A stretch of 64,000 bases of DNA, from NCBI GenBank assembly GCA_023055505.1, contig JALIRH010000002.1:26480437-26544436 (forward strand), written 5' to 3'. The notes below the pieces were generated by a model. It was not told where the DNA came from, ran no database searches, and worked only from the letters and a program-made list of their open reading frames with translations. Positions 50,901 to 58,708 of this stretch are shown one piece after another. The stretch comes from Callipepla californica brunnescens (Eukaryota; Chordata; Aves; Galliformes; Odontophoridae). Position numbers and translations under genes: made by a program. The stretch's first letter is position 1. Each line of letters begins with the position of its first letter.

Positions 50901-53361
50901 ATAATGGTGGGCCAGCTTAAGTTGATTAGAAATGTTCCATTGGCTCTGATGGTAGCCGGGCCTCATCTTTATTGCCACTTTGCAAAACACAGTGCTTAAT
51001 AGGGAAAAAATAATCAGTCACTGTGTAGATCTCTTAGTGGTCTATTGGGTAAAGCTTGGGTACAGAACAAATGCAGCTTATTTAGCAGGAGCTGGAAGCA
51101 TGTTCAACTGAGAAGACAATTACTCTTCCACTAGACAATAAAATTCCATTGAATAATCTCTCAAAATAGAGCTGAAATGGTTTAGTTTTATACGTTGTCT
51201 ACGTTCAGAATCTCTGTGAAAATAACTACAGTAAAAAAGAATTAAGTTTAAAGGAATGGTGAAAAGAAGCTTATACCTTGGTGAGTTTTTAAGAGGGAAG
51301 ATGCCTTTATTAACATTCACTTCATTTTTAATTGAACACTGTTGTATTTAGTACTTCCAGAAACCTGAGCTAGGTAGTTATGTTGCTTTTAATTGCTTTT
51401 CTATTCTGCTTGTTAGCCAGGTATTAATAGGCAAATAGGAGTGATATGCCAGCCAGTCTCTGGGCAGATCTAATGATTTCCGCCATGTCTCTTGCTGCAG
51501 AAACCTCAATATTTGTGCGCTGAGAGATCATTAATCAAAGGCTGACGAGCCCTTTATTTCCCACTGACAGCACTCCTAGCAGGGCCTTCTGCAGCGATAC
51601 ATCTCTGGCAGACTACAAATTATCAATACCGATTACCAGATTGCTGCAGCGGGGAGGGGAGGGCGTGCTCGCACTGCAGGGCTGGCCACAATCCACAGCC
51701 CTTGTCTCCCCCATTCCCTATTCGGGCATCCAGCTGTCTCCTGCCCTGTCCCCAGGGGTTCCACAGCCAGGCTAAAACACCTTCCATCTGCACCCATTAT
51801 TTCTCGGGAGCGAAGCATCAGCGTTCAGAGAAATAAATGCAGAATGCATCACGTACAGTACCAGGAGGGCTCGGTACAACTTTGTGCGCCGTGATTGAGA
51901 GTGGCGACGGCACACAGAGTGGGAATCTGAATGGGATTCGTTTCTTGGGTAAGGATGGTGTTGGAGCTCTCCATCATCATTTCGTGCCATTCGTGCGTGC
52001 ACGACTTTAACGGCGAATGACCGTGAAAACTTCACTGCGTCAAATATAGGTCCTGTCTCATTTCACAGTTGCATACCTCCAACCCCCACTAAAAAAAAAA
52101 AAAATAAAAAAAATAAAAAAGAAAAAGGAAAAAAAAAAATAGGAAATCGCACAAAGTGCTGTGATGCTTCCAGCAGCCGATTCTCCCACACACTTCGGTG
52201 CCGTTATCTCCCACACCCTCACTGCGACTCTCCGCTCCCCACCCACTCCCCAGCCGCGCTCAGACAAAGGGGCAGGGGGGCCCGGCTGCCGCCCCCTCCC
52301 GCCGCCGGCCCGGGGGTGCCCGGACGAGCACCCAGCGGTCAGAGCGGGGCTGGAGCCGGGGGTCCCCGCACCCCCAATGCAGGGAGCGGCGCAGCGCGGC
52401 GGCAGGGCGCGGCTCCGTCTGGGGAGGGGGGGAGCAGGGAGGGGCTGCTGCAAACGCGAGCTAACAGCAGAGCCCCCAGGGAGAGCAAAGCAGGGTAGGA
52501 CCCGCTAGAAAACATCCATCGACGGTGCAGTGACCTACTTCCCCCTCCCCGTCCCCTCCCAATCCCCCCCCCCCCCTTCCTTCAGACTGCAGGTGCGGAC
52601 TCCTTCTCCTCGCCCCCCCCCGCAGCCCCCGGCGCCGGGCTGGGCGCGGCCGGCCCGCAGTGCGCTCCGCAGCCGCCGCCCCCCGCACCGCACCGCACCG
52701 CACCGCACCGCACCCCGCACCGCACCACACCCCGCCCGCTTCGCTCCACGCTGCTTTCCCCGGGCCCCCTCTGCACCTCTCTCCACGCGGTGTGGTTCGG
52801 AAATAAAGGGCAGCTCTGCCGGGGGAGGGTCTGGGGGGCGGTGGGGGCATCTCTCCGGAGGAGAACTTTTCCGTACGTTTTCTCTCTATTTTTATTTCTT
52901 TAAATATATCTATATTTGGATATATACATTAACGTTATAGATATATATTCGGTGCTACAAGACACACTAATCTGTGAAATAATAAAAACCGTTTTGAGAA
53001 TTAAGCTGTGCTCACGCTACCAACCTCGCCCATCAGAAAATATTTAATCTGATCCCAGGACGTTAAAAGAGCCCCGCGGTCCCACCCTCCAACCCCCCTC
53101 CCCCAATTCTTTTCTTTTTTTCTTTCTTTTCTTCTCTTTCTTTCTTTCTTTGCTTTTTTTCCCTTTAAATCCATCTATCTATATATATATATACATACAT
53201 ATATATGTATATATATATACATACTTAGCGTTGTCTTGTTATTTCTAAACTTTGGGGCCACTGAGAAGAGCCCGCAGAGCAGGGAGTGGTGCTAGGAAAC
53301 AGTGGCGGTGGCACTGGAAGGAAAAGAGACGCATTTTCTTACCCATTGCTGTTTTAGCCAT
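22658..53361 (-). CDS. STMN2: STMN2 (stathmin-2/SCG10), complete spliced coding region, 5 exons
   Basis: Stathmin-2 is a neuronal phosphoprotein that binds tubulin and destabilises microtubules in growth cones and axons. The coding join is complement(22658..22717, 25086..25277, 31806..31978, 32632..32727, 53343..53361), giving 179 residues, as in mammalian SCG10. Residues 1-38 form the membrane-targeting head, with Cys22 and Cys24 (motif LICSCFYP), the known palmitoylation pair. Residues 39-96 carry the start of the stathmin-like domain, with Ser50 (RAS), Ser62 (PPSP) and Ser73 (ASPKKK), matching known PKA and JNK sites. Residues 97-179 form the long charged tubulin-binding helix, ending VELSG. 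All introns start GT and end AG, and codons 7 and 39 are split cleanly across junctions. I see no frameshift or internal stop. From memory it differs from human SCG10 at only a handful of conservative positions. STMN3 and STMN4 are less likely, because the head and the region around residue 60 match SCG10. Confidence 0.97.
22796..22960 (+). repeat. Composite pentanucleotide array (CTATT)20(CCATT)13
   Basis: Twenty perfect CTATT units (22796-22895) switch without interruption to thirteen perfect CCATT units (22896-22960). Two CTCTATT-like degenerate units follow. The array is in STMN2 intron 4, starting 78 bp upstream of the last 3' splice site. In the sense strand it is (AATGG)n(AATAG)n. Confidence 0.98.
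24638..24935 (+). mobile_element. CR1 fragment in STMN2 intron 4
   Basis: Sequence typical of the CR1 3' third is present in order: ATCTGAAGGGAGG-like, GTGACAGGACAAGAAGCA, CACAAACTGGAACACATGAG, TTGCCCAGAATTTGTGGAGT, CTCCTTCTTGGAGACCTTCA. It is antisense to STMN2, about 150 bp from exon 4. It is diverged and lacks intact terminal repeats. Confidence 0.9.
25086..25277 (-). CDS. STMN2: STMN2 coding exon 4 (tubulin-binding helix)
   Basis: This 192-base exon (64 codons, phase 0 at both ends) follows a pyrimidine-rich acceptor (CTCTCTGTTTCCAG) and ends at donor AAAG/GTAACT. It encodes residues 97-160, starting [19 protein letters not shown]. It forms most of the long charged alpha helix that binds two alpha/beta-tubulin dimers in stathmins. 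Ser97, a known PKA site in SCG10, is the first residue. Confidence 0.97.
28548..28926 (+). mobile_element. CR1 3'-end fragment in STMN2 intron 3
   Basis: The copy runs from CTGGAGAAGAGGAGGCTCAT through CTGCCTGAAAGGAGG and AGACTGCCCAGGGAGGTGGT to the terminal TTCTATCATTCTATC repeats. It is antisense to STMN2. It is 5'-truncated, moderately diverged and non-coding. Confidence 0.93.
29195..29248 (+). mobile_element. Short CR1 3'-terminal remnant
   Basis: The sequence GGTAATCTTTGAGGTCCC, then TTCTAGCCCAAGCCATTCTA, matches the last ~50 bases typical of CR1. It lies 270 bp past the previous CR1 copy, in the same orientation, in intron 3. It is short, so identification is only fairly secure. Confidence 0.65.
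31806..31978 (-). CDS. STMN2: STMN2 coding exon 3 (phospho-regulatory start of stathmin-like domain)
   Basis: This 173-base exon has acceptor TTGTGCAG and donor AAAG/GTATTT. It encodes the rest of Asp39 and residues 40-96, from [13 protein letters not shown] to AAEERRK. It holds Ser50 after KRA and the proline-directed Ser62 and Ser73; in the family, phosphorylation at these sites by PKA or JNK lowers tubulin sequestration. The N-terminal tubulin-capping element of the stathmin domain lies here. Confidence 0.97.
31979..32631 (-). other. STMN2: STMN2 intron 2 (653 bp)
   Basis: It has donor GTGAGT and acceptor TTGTGCAG. It is unique sequence, with nothing further seen in it. Confidence 0.92.
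32632..32727 (-). CDS. STMN2: STMN2 coding exon 2 (palmitoylated Golgi/membrane-targeting segment)
   Basis: This 96-base exon follows the acceptor GTTTCAG and is followed by the donor GTGAGT. It encodes residues 8-38 and the first base of codon 39. It contains the hydrophobic stretch MLSLICSCF with Cys22 and Cys24, the palmitoylation sites that anchor SCG10 to Golgi-derived vesicles and growth-cone membranes. The segment after it reads [13 protein letters not shown]; Met32 and Lys36 appear to differ from the mammalian residues I remember (Ile and Thr). Confidence 0.96.
33979..34042. repeat. Perfect 32-bp tandem duplication
   Basis: Two identical 32-bp units, each starting GCTAAGTGCCAGTGCATTAT, are directly adjacent (33979-34010 and 34011-34042). 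Three further bases of a third copy follow. The duplication is in STMN2 intron 1, about 1.25 kb from exon 2. Confidence 0.97.
41870..42018 (+). mobile_element. CR1 3'-end fragment in STMN2 intron 1
   Basis: It runs from TGGAGTCTCCACTAGAGATA through GGACTCAATGATCTCTTGAA to the terminal CTGTGATTCTGTGATT repeat. It is antisense to STMN2, with 150 bp retained. Confidence 0.92.
44937..44966 (+). repeat. Poly(T), 30 bases
   Basis: An uninterrupted run of 30 T occurs in STMN2 intron 1. It is not obviously the tail of a retrocopy: no coding remnant lies beside it. Confidence 0.95.
50545..50564. promoter_or_regulatory. 20-bp perfect palindrome with two CACGTG E-boxes
   Basis: GGCACGTGCATGCACGTGCC equals its own reverse complement. 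It contains two canonical CACGTG E-boxes (50547-50552 and 50557-50562) spaced 10 bp centre to centre, one helical turn. It lies in STMN2 intron 1, 2.8 kb from exon 1. Class B bHLH factors (USF, MYC/MAX, CLOCK, HEY/HES) bind this core; occupancy is inference. Confidence 0.6.
52092..52138 (+). repeat. A-rich simple repeat
   Basis: The plus strand is almost pure A with scattered T and G (A12-TAAAA style) directly next to the intronic CpG block. Confidence 0.9.
52421..52444 (+). promoter_or_regulatory. Potential G-quadruplex motif
   Basis: The plus strand reads G4-A-G7-AGCA-G3-A-G4, which satisfies the four-G-run rule with short loops. It is on the STMN2 template strand in the intronic CpG block. 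A second cluster of four or more G-runs lies at 52820-52847. Folding is predicted from pattern only. Confidence 0.5.
52683..52727 (+). repeat. (CCGCA)n short tandem repeat
   Basis: A run of CCGCA pentamers, with a few C-rich variants at the end, lies inside the intronic CpG block. Each unit carries one CpG. Confidence 0.85.
53096..53224. repeat. Polypyrimidine tract followed by (TA)n/(CATA)n
   Basis: A T/C-only rich stretch (CTTTCTTT units, 53107-53166) is followed by alternating TA and TACA repeats (53171-53224). It lies in intron 1 starting about 120 bp after the exon 1 donor, between exon 1 and the intronic CpG block. Confidence 0.9.
53343..53361 (-). CDS. STMN2: STMN2 coding exon 1 (MAKTAM plus first base of codon 7)
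   Basis: The 19 coding bases read ATG GCT AAA ACA GCA ATG G, followed at once by the donor GTAAGAAA. The ATG sits in a strong Kozak context (CCCACCATGG). Very short first coding exons encoding MAKTAMA are characteristic of SCG10-type stathmins. Codon 7 is GCT (Ala), completed 20.6 kb away by the first two bases of the next exon. Confidence 0.95.
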
Positions 53362-53480
53362 GGTGGGATGTGCAGGCGGCTCGGAGGTGCTGAAGGCAAA
53401 GGGGTCCAGCTACAGCAGTGCAGAGAGGGAGAGAAGACTGAATAAGGCACTGAGTCAGCAGAGTGGGGCCGTGCAAGAGA
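53362..53480 (-). other. STMN2: STMN2 5' UTR (5' end approximate)
   Basis: This is the sequence immediately upstream of the ATG on the minus strand: pyrimidine-rich (CTTCTCTCCCTCTCTGC), with a good Kozak context at its end. The 5' end is placed about 25-30 bases downstream of a TATA-like AT-rich element at 53505-53514. I recall mammalian SCG10 leaders having very similar sequence, but that memory needs an alignment. Confidence 0.6.
53374..53394 (-). promoter_or_regulatory. RE1-like left half-site in STMN2 5' UTR
   Basis: TTCAGCACC, the exact left half of RE1, occurs on the minus strand at 53386-53394, followed by TCCGAGCCGCC, which only weakly resembles the right half. It lies inside the leader, about 25-45 bases before the ATG. 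It may be a weak REST half-site or a coincidence. Confidence 0.35.
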
Positions 53481-53504
53481 AGGAGCAAGAGGCAGGAGCC
53501 CATG

Positions 53505-53537
53505 AATAATTATCACTTCTCTACCCAAGCAGATTGG
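53505..53537 (-). promoter_or_regulatory. STMN2: STMN2 core promoter: CCAAT box and AT-rich TATA-like element
   Basis: Reading the minus strand toward the gene, AGCCAATCTG (CCAAT box, 53533-53537) is followed about 20 bases later by GATAATTATTC (53505-53514), a TATA-like AT-rich element. The start codon lies about 145 bases downstream. Spacing and order fit a classical focused pol II promoter. The flanking sequence to about 53700 looks non-repetitive and probably belongs to the proximal enhancer. Confidence 0.6.
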
Positions 53538-53539
53538 CT

Positions 53540-54689
53540 CTAGAGGTCCCCTGACATGACTCCTGCAGAGCCAGAATCTCCGGGCATTAAATATTGATCC
53601 ACCAATGGTGCTGGAGTACAAAGTGCCAGAATGCAGTTTGAAATGGAAATCAGTTCTTGAATGCCTCTCCCCCCTCGGTCTGGCTTCAGTAGTACATTCC
53701 ATGTCAAATGTTTTATGTCTTACATGAAAAAAGCCTATTGGCGTTGAAGGCTCTGCTGTTGCTACCTGTAAAACATGCAGAAATGCATTTTAACACACTT
53801 CATTCCAAAGCTGTGACAATAAATAAATAAATAAATAAATAAAATGAAAGGACAAATTGAAAAGATCTTCTAAAGCATTTCAATAGAACAGCTGCCTAGG
53901 CTACTTTCCCCTCTGCATCCCATTTCCTACTAGGGCATGCAGTTACTGTATAATTTCACGCTGCATATTAATTTTAGAAACCCCAAATCTAACCCAGGAC
54001 CACTCACCAAAGCATAGGGAATGACATCTGGAGCTGCTTGTGCTCAGAAAGAGCTCTGGAAAGCCCCAACCAGGATAAATGTGAAAAGGAGTTCCAATAA
54101 CCACTGTGCACAATAAGGATAGCCTTACTGAAACTGAGCCTGAGTTACTTGATAAAGAGTGCAGAACGTGGCCTGACAGGATTGTCACATGAAAGGGGAT
54201 GGATGCATTTTAAGAAGGGGTTATTTCCATTCATTTTAAGGATTCTTTTAAGATTGTGGCTGACAACTAAGCACATGTGGGTGGTGATCTGATTGTTTTG
54301 CTAGAAACATGGCAGTGGAGAGACCCATGTGCACACACACTTCCTAAGGCTGGAAATAGCTGCTGGCCTAGAGAAGACAGCATCTGAGTCTGTGTTGCAA
54401 AGGGGACAACACATGACCATCTCATCAGCTGTCCAGCTGAGCTCACACGCCTCTGCTGGGGCAGCAGACTCCCACACTGCTTGCACAGAGAATTTGGAGG
54501 ACACAGATTGTGGGGTTGCTTCATTAATGAGCTTCCTTCAGGCCAGTCAAAGCATCTCAGGGTAGAGCGGGGCCGGGAGCTGAGTCAGAGGCCAGCCCTC
54601 TCTTTTGAGTTACTATCGACCATTTCTGAACTGCGGAAACCAAGTTCTTCCTTGAAGTGCGAGCAGCGAAGTCTGGAAGTGAGCTTCAG
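53540..54689. other. STMN2 upstream region between promoter and RE1 block
   Basis: 53540-53700 is non-repetitive and adjoins the CCAAT box, with a second CCAAT on the plus strand at 53602-53606. Beyond that the sequence is unremarkable apart from (TAAA)n. No gene is seen. Confidence 0.5.
53819..53844 (+). repeat. (TAAA)n microsatellite
   Basis: About six TAAA units lie 460 bp upstream of the STMN2 start codon. Confidence 0.9.
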
Positions 54690-55150
54690 GGATGGGGAGG
54701 AGCAGACGGCCCCGAACAGCACAGCGGGCACAGCGGGACGCAGTGATTCACCGGCGTGGGAGCCGCAGCGCGGAGGATGCCGCGGTGGCTCCCGCTGGGG
54801 CGGCCGCAGCCCGTCGGCTCTCGGGGATGCGGGAGCCGGAGCTGTCCGTGGTGCTGAAGGCGGCGGAGCACGGGCGGGTGGGGCCGAGCGGACTGCGGGC
54901 AGGAGCGGGGCGGAGCGGGCAGCGCGCATCCCCCCGCACCCCTCCGCCCAACCCCTCCCCCCGCGGGCCCTGCGCCAGAGCGGCGCGGCAGCCGCAACGC
55001 GGAGCGGGTGAGGGGATGCTCTGCCGGCCCCGCCCGGCTCCTGCCGCCCTCCCCGCCGCCCTCATGCCTTCCCGGCAGCGAGGGCTCAGCTGCCTGGTGG
55101 ACCCCGATACGGCCCTGCCATAACGCTCCTTGTTGAGCTCGGCTTGCCAT
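54690..55150. promoter_or_regulatory. Upstream CpG-island-like block containing the RE1
   Basis: This stretch is strikingly GC- and CpG-rich (many GCGG, CCGC, GGCG words) in an otherwise AT-rich region. It lies 1.3-1.8 kb upstream of the STMN2 ATG and contains the RE1 at 54838-54858. The long open frames through it on both strands are what high GC content gives by chance. It could host a divergent non-coding promoter; the sequence alone does not show one. Confidence 0.7.
54838..54858 (-). promoter_or_regulatory. RE1/NRSE silencer (REST-binding site) upstream of STMN2
   Basis: The minus strand reads TTCAGCACC, then ACGGACAGC, then TCC. This matches the classical RE1/NRSE 21-mer at 20 positions, with T for G as the only difference near the 3' end. 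It lies about 1.5 kb upstream of the STMN2 start codon. SCG10 is one of the founding genes in which the neuron-restrictive silencer was defined, at a similar distance upstream in rat. REST would repress STMN2 here in non-neuronal cells. Confidence 0.92.
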
Positions 55151-58100
55151 CCCCCGCCGCGGCACGCCCAGCAGGCAGCCAAACAGCCCTGTCGTCTGCT
55201 TTCTTTTTAAAATTGACTTTATCATTTCATTCTGATTTTTTCTCTTCTCCGAGCTAACTCAGCCTGCCCCCAGCCACCGCCGCAGTGGCACAGCATCGCC
55301 CTGCCCGGCACCGCCCTTCTTGCTCGCATCCCCCTCCGCTGCCCCTTCTGGTTGGAGGGGCCCAGCGGGGCTCACACCGACTGCTCTCCAGCAAGAGGAT
55401 GTCGGGCTCCTACCGAGAATTTGTTTCAAGAAATTGCCTGGCAATCACTGTCCTGTCAATCACTTGGCATATACAGGAGCAGTTATTAGACACATCATAT
55501 ATTGTGCCTGATCCGCCACCGCTTTCTGATGTTGTGTTTCACATATATCTGAGAAGATAATGGAATTAAGCTATAGCGTGTTCTGGTAAGGCTAGGACTT
55601 GTGTTCTTTCACAGTCTGGGTTTTCTCTTAGTAGACATTAAAATGCATTTGCAGCCCAGTCTAGCTCCGGGTCGGTGGATGTACAGGCTGTAAGGACGCG
55701 CTTCAGGGCAGAGCTTCTAAACAGCAGAGGGCTTTCACTGGACACTTCACCTGTGGCCTTGGTCAGATCATTGAAAAGTCTTTTCTTACCTTTTTTTTTT
55801 TTTTTTCCCTTCACATTTCATCTTTTCACCATTTGTTAGAAAGAACCTGAATTCTTTCTCTTTCTTGGAGACAAGGAAAGGAGGGAGGGCAGTGATACTG
55901 GAAAGAGGAATGTTTATGCAGCACTTTGAAGACTGTTGTTGCTAGGTGAATGAACTCCTTTGGCACAGAAAATACTGTTTGTGCTGGCAACTACAAACAG
56001 CAGAGGTGGGAGTAGGTTACGCATCTCCTATTAGCCTGAGCTTTTTGTCTCTGCTGCATAAGCTGAACTTAAATAACTTGAGAAATTAAGCTCTTTCTGA
56101 CTTCTGTACCCTTAACATTTATCACTCGGAAATACACTGGACCTTATTTAAAGCAGCTGTTTTCTTGCTGCGGTCACTCCTACTCCTTCTGTAGTCCTCC
56201 CAAAGCAATTTCTCTTGGTGTCTATGCAATTTTTGAAGATTAATAAGTAATTAGCTCCTGATTTGCTTATTTCATCTTTATTACTTCTACCCCTTCACCC
56301 AAACCTATGGTGAAAGATGTTATTCAGATTGTGCAATGAAGTCCTCTAAAGTCAGAGAACAGTGGTGCCTGTGCAATCTTAATTACTCCTCTATGTATAT
56401 CTATTCTTATACAGTTTTACGTTATGTACTCACATGCTGTTCTTCTACCAGATTCTCCCTGCATCCATAACAGAATGGATGGGGCTCCCTTGGTGATGGC
56501 TATTTGATATTTTATTTTGTTCTCATAAAACAGAACCATGGCACAGTCCGCTGTACCCTTGAAAGCATGGGGACAATAAAGATTTTCTTGAGGGAACATT
56601 TGACACAATCATTTTCTAACACGGGTGAAAAATCTTTTGTCCAGACTTATTCTTCACAGCAGGTTAAGTATAGATTAGAATAAATTAGCATAGTGTATGT
56701 TTCAGTACCCTACATATTTTAATATGAAATTTAGAGAGAGCTACAAATATATGCATATGTGATTCTGTAATTTGGATTTTTAAGCTTTTTTTTTTTTTAG
56801 TTTCTTCATAATGCTATAAATATCATAACAAGCAAAGAAAAAGATTATCTGTGTGCTGATGAATACACTGAGTGAAACAAATAGCACTGATACATATGTG
56901 TAAATGTGTCATATAAAAATCGTGGTCACCATTTTCTACATGAATTACACTTTTCTTATCCTTTCATTTTTCAAAGCAATATATGAGCTATCAAGTAGCA
57001 ACATACTTTTACATTTCTGCTAGCATTTATCCACTTCTGAAATTGTGCTTTTTCCCTGGCATAACCCTTCTAAAAATTATCTTGTTAAAGCTTGAGGGTG
57101 GCTCAAAAAGCCAGCTGCAAACAATGTCACCATTAGTGATTTCAGTTGCTGAGCATACCACACACTGGAATACTGCAGCTTTAGTGTTAGTCTGGTTTCA
57201 CACAGGCTTTTATACTTGCACGACTGCACATGGTGTTATATCAGCAACATTCAGAATCACAGTAGGGAAGCTGAATAATGGTATTATAGTATTTGTGTAT
57301 ATTTTTTCCAAGAAATTTCTGAGCAATGGCTTGAGGTTAACATAGGGATTGTACTTAATCAGACCTCCATCAATATCCTTGTACAGGAGATGTGGGCTAG
57401 AGCTGTGCAAGGCTGCATGATTGGAGTGACTTAGTTGCACCTAGAAACTATACCATGATGCAAATATACAAACCACCCTTGACCTTATGGAGGAAGCGTG
57501 GTCAAAGAACAAGCCATTTGTGTGGTTCTGAATGAGGTCAGCATGCTCTTGAGAACATGGAACTGCTGTGCTGAATCAGACTGAAGGGCCATCTAAGCAT
57601 CTAGTCAGTAACCTCTCAATTGTATACCCACCCCTTTCATGTCCACATCTCAAAATGGGTTCTTCTCAATTAATTCTAGCCTTGGCCAAACTGGTCATCA
57701 ACAGCTCCTGAAGGGTGCAAACTGAAGGGGAATCCTTTGCCTGTGAACATCTTTCACTTTTCTTGTCCTGACACATCTCCAGGTAGACCACCATTGGGCA
57801 GCCTCCCAAAGTGCTTCCATATTTTCAGAATGCTCGCAAAAATGTGTTAGTAGTGCCTAGTTTGATGTCCCCCTCCGACCTCCTATTTTTCACATTTGTA
57901 ATCCTTTAACTCTACCCTGCCTACGTGTTTCCAGATCTGTATTCATGTGCACTTCTTCCTCCTAATTCATTTCTTCTTTCATCTCCTGTTTGCAAATAAA
58001 AAGCTGATAACTGCCCCTAAAATGAAAACCTTATAGTAAAAGCAGCCATAGGGATTGGTCTAGAAGATTAACAGAGGACAAGTATATATAATATATGTGT
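55151..58100. other. Upstream intergenic region; no supported gene
   Basis: It is moderately GC-rich to about 55400 and AT-rich after. A T-run lies at 55791-55807. A diverged repeat candidate occupies 57550-57850. Frames in 55285-55560 and 56983-57345 are not recognisable proteins. Confidence 0.55.
57550..57850 (+). repeat. Candidate ancient interspersed repeat
   Basis: The segment reads GAACATGGAACTGCTGTGCT, then GAATCAGACTGAAGGGCCAT and CTAAGCATCTAGTCAGTA. This resembles the 'GGGTCAGACCAAAGGTCCATCTAGCCCAGTA' type amniote repeat seen widely in turtles and crocodilians. It is highly diverged, so both its family and its ends are uncertain. Confidence 0.4.
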
Positions 58101-58708
58101 GCTAGCAGCCCAGAAAGCTAACCATATCCTGGACTGCATCAAGAGAAGTACAGTCAGCAGGTTTATTTCCCTATCCACTTTCATGAGACCCTACCTGCAG
58201 TGTTGCATTCCCAAAATGTGAAGGGTATGGAGCTGCTGCAGTGAGACCAGAGGAAACCAAGAGGATGATCAGAGAGCTGGAGCACCTCTCATAAAGAAAG
58301 ATTGAGGGAGCAGAGCTTGTTCAGCCCAGAGAAGAGAAAGCTTGAAGGATATCTTATTGTAGACTTCCAGTACTTAAAGGGAAGCCTGCAAGGAAGCTCA
58401 AGAGAGGCTCTTCATCAGGGAGTATAGTGTCAGGACAAAGGGTAATGGTTTTAAACTGAAAGAGGGAAGATTTAGGTCAGATATTTGGAATAAATTATTT
58501 ACCATGTGGGTGGTAAGGTGCTAGATCAGGTTGACCAGAGAAGCCGTGGATGCTCCTTCCCAGAAGTGTCCAAGGCCAGGTTGAAGGGGGCCCTGGGCAA
58601 CCTGATCTAGTAAGAGATGTCCCTGTCCACAGCAGAGGGGTGAGCTAGATTTCTTGAAAGTCCTTTCTAACCCAGATCATTCTATGATTCTGTGATTCAT
58701 TCTATGAT
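58101..58708 (+). mobile_element. CR1 fragment, about 0.6 kb, upstream of STMN2
   Basis: It begins at GCTAGCAGCCCAGAAAGCTA and continues through AGAGCTGGAGCACCTCTC and CTGGGCAACCTGATCTAG to the terminal TCTATGATTCTGTGATTC repeats. It includes the end of ORF2 and the 3' UTR, with multiple indels. Confidence 0.93.

Larger units (their letters stand above)
52195..52850. promoter_or_regulatory. Intronic CpG-island-like block just downstream of STMN2 exon 1
   Basis: This is a GC/CpG-rich segment 0.5-1.15 kb inside intron 1, with C-runs near 52565, a (CCGCA)n array at 52683-52727 and two G-rich clusters on the plus strand. With the 54.7-kb block it brackets exon 1. It is likely an intragenic CpG island; its function is inferred. 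Confidence 0.7.
32728..53342 (-). other. STMN2: STMN2 intron 1 (20.6 kb)
   Basis: It has donor GTAAGA and acceptor GTTTCAG. It holds a 32-bp tandem duplication, one CR1 3' end, T30, a double E-box palindrome, and a CpG-rich block near exon 1. The segment 51400-51650 is non-repetitive, with homeodomain-type ATTA words, and may be a conserved non-coding element. Human STMN2 intron 1 holds a TDP-43-repressed cryptic exon; no equivalent with a TG-repeat was seen here. Confidence 0.92.

Noticed and set aside
52058..52940. Several frames over 80 codons in the intronic GC-rich block
   Set aside because: They are artefacts of GC composition and C/G runs, with no conserved domain.
32728..53342. Equivalent of the human TDP-43-repressed STMN2 cryptic exon
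   Set aside because: I looked for a TG-repeat (CA on plus) and a matching exon in intron 1 and saw neither. In humans this feature is not broadly conserved.
53602..53606. Second CCAAT (plus strand) as a divergent promoter
   Set aside because: No start site or open gene follows on the plus strand, so it more likely belongs to the STMN2 proximal enhancer.
53292..53702. 136-codon minus-strand frame over the STMN2 promoter and leader
   Set aside because: It runs through promoter, leader and the exon 1 donor in a different frame from STMN2. It is a chance frame.
54481..55225. Long overlapping frames on both strands (up to 179 codons)
   Set aside because: They lie in the CpG-rich upstream block, where stop codons are rare. 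The peptides are low-complexity Arg/Ala/Gly/Pro.
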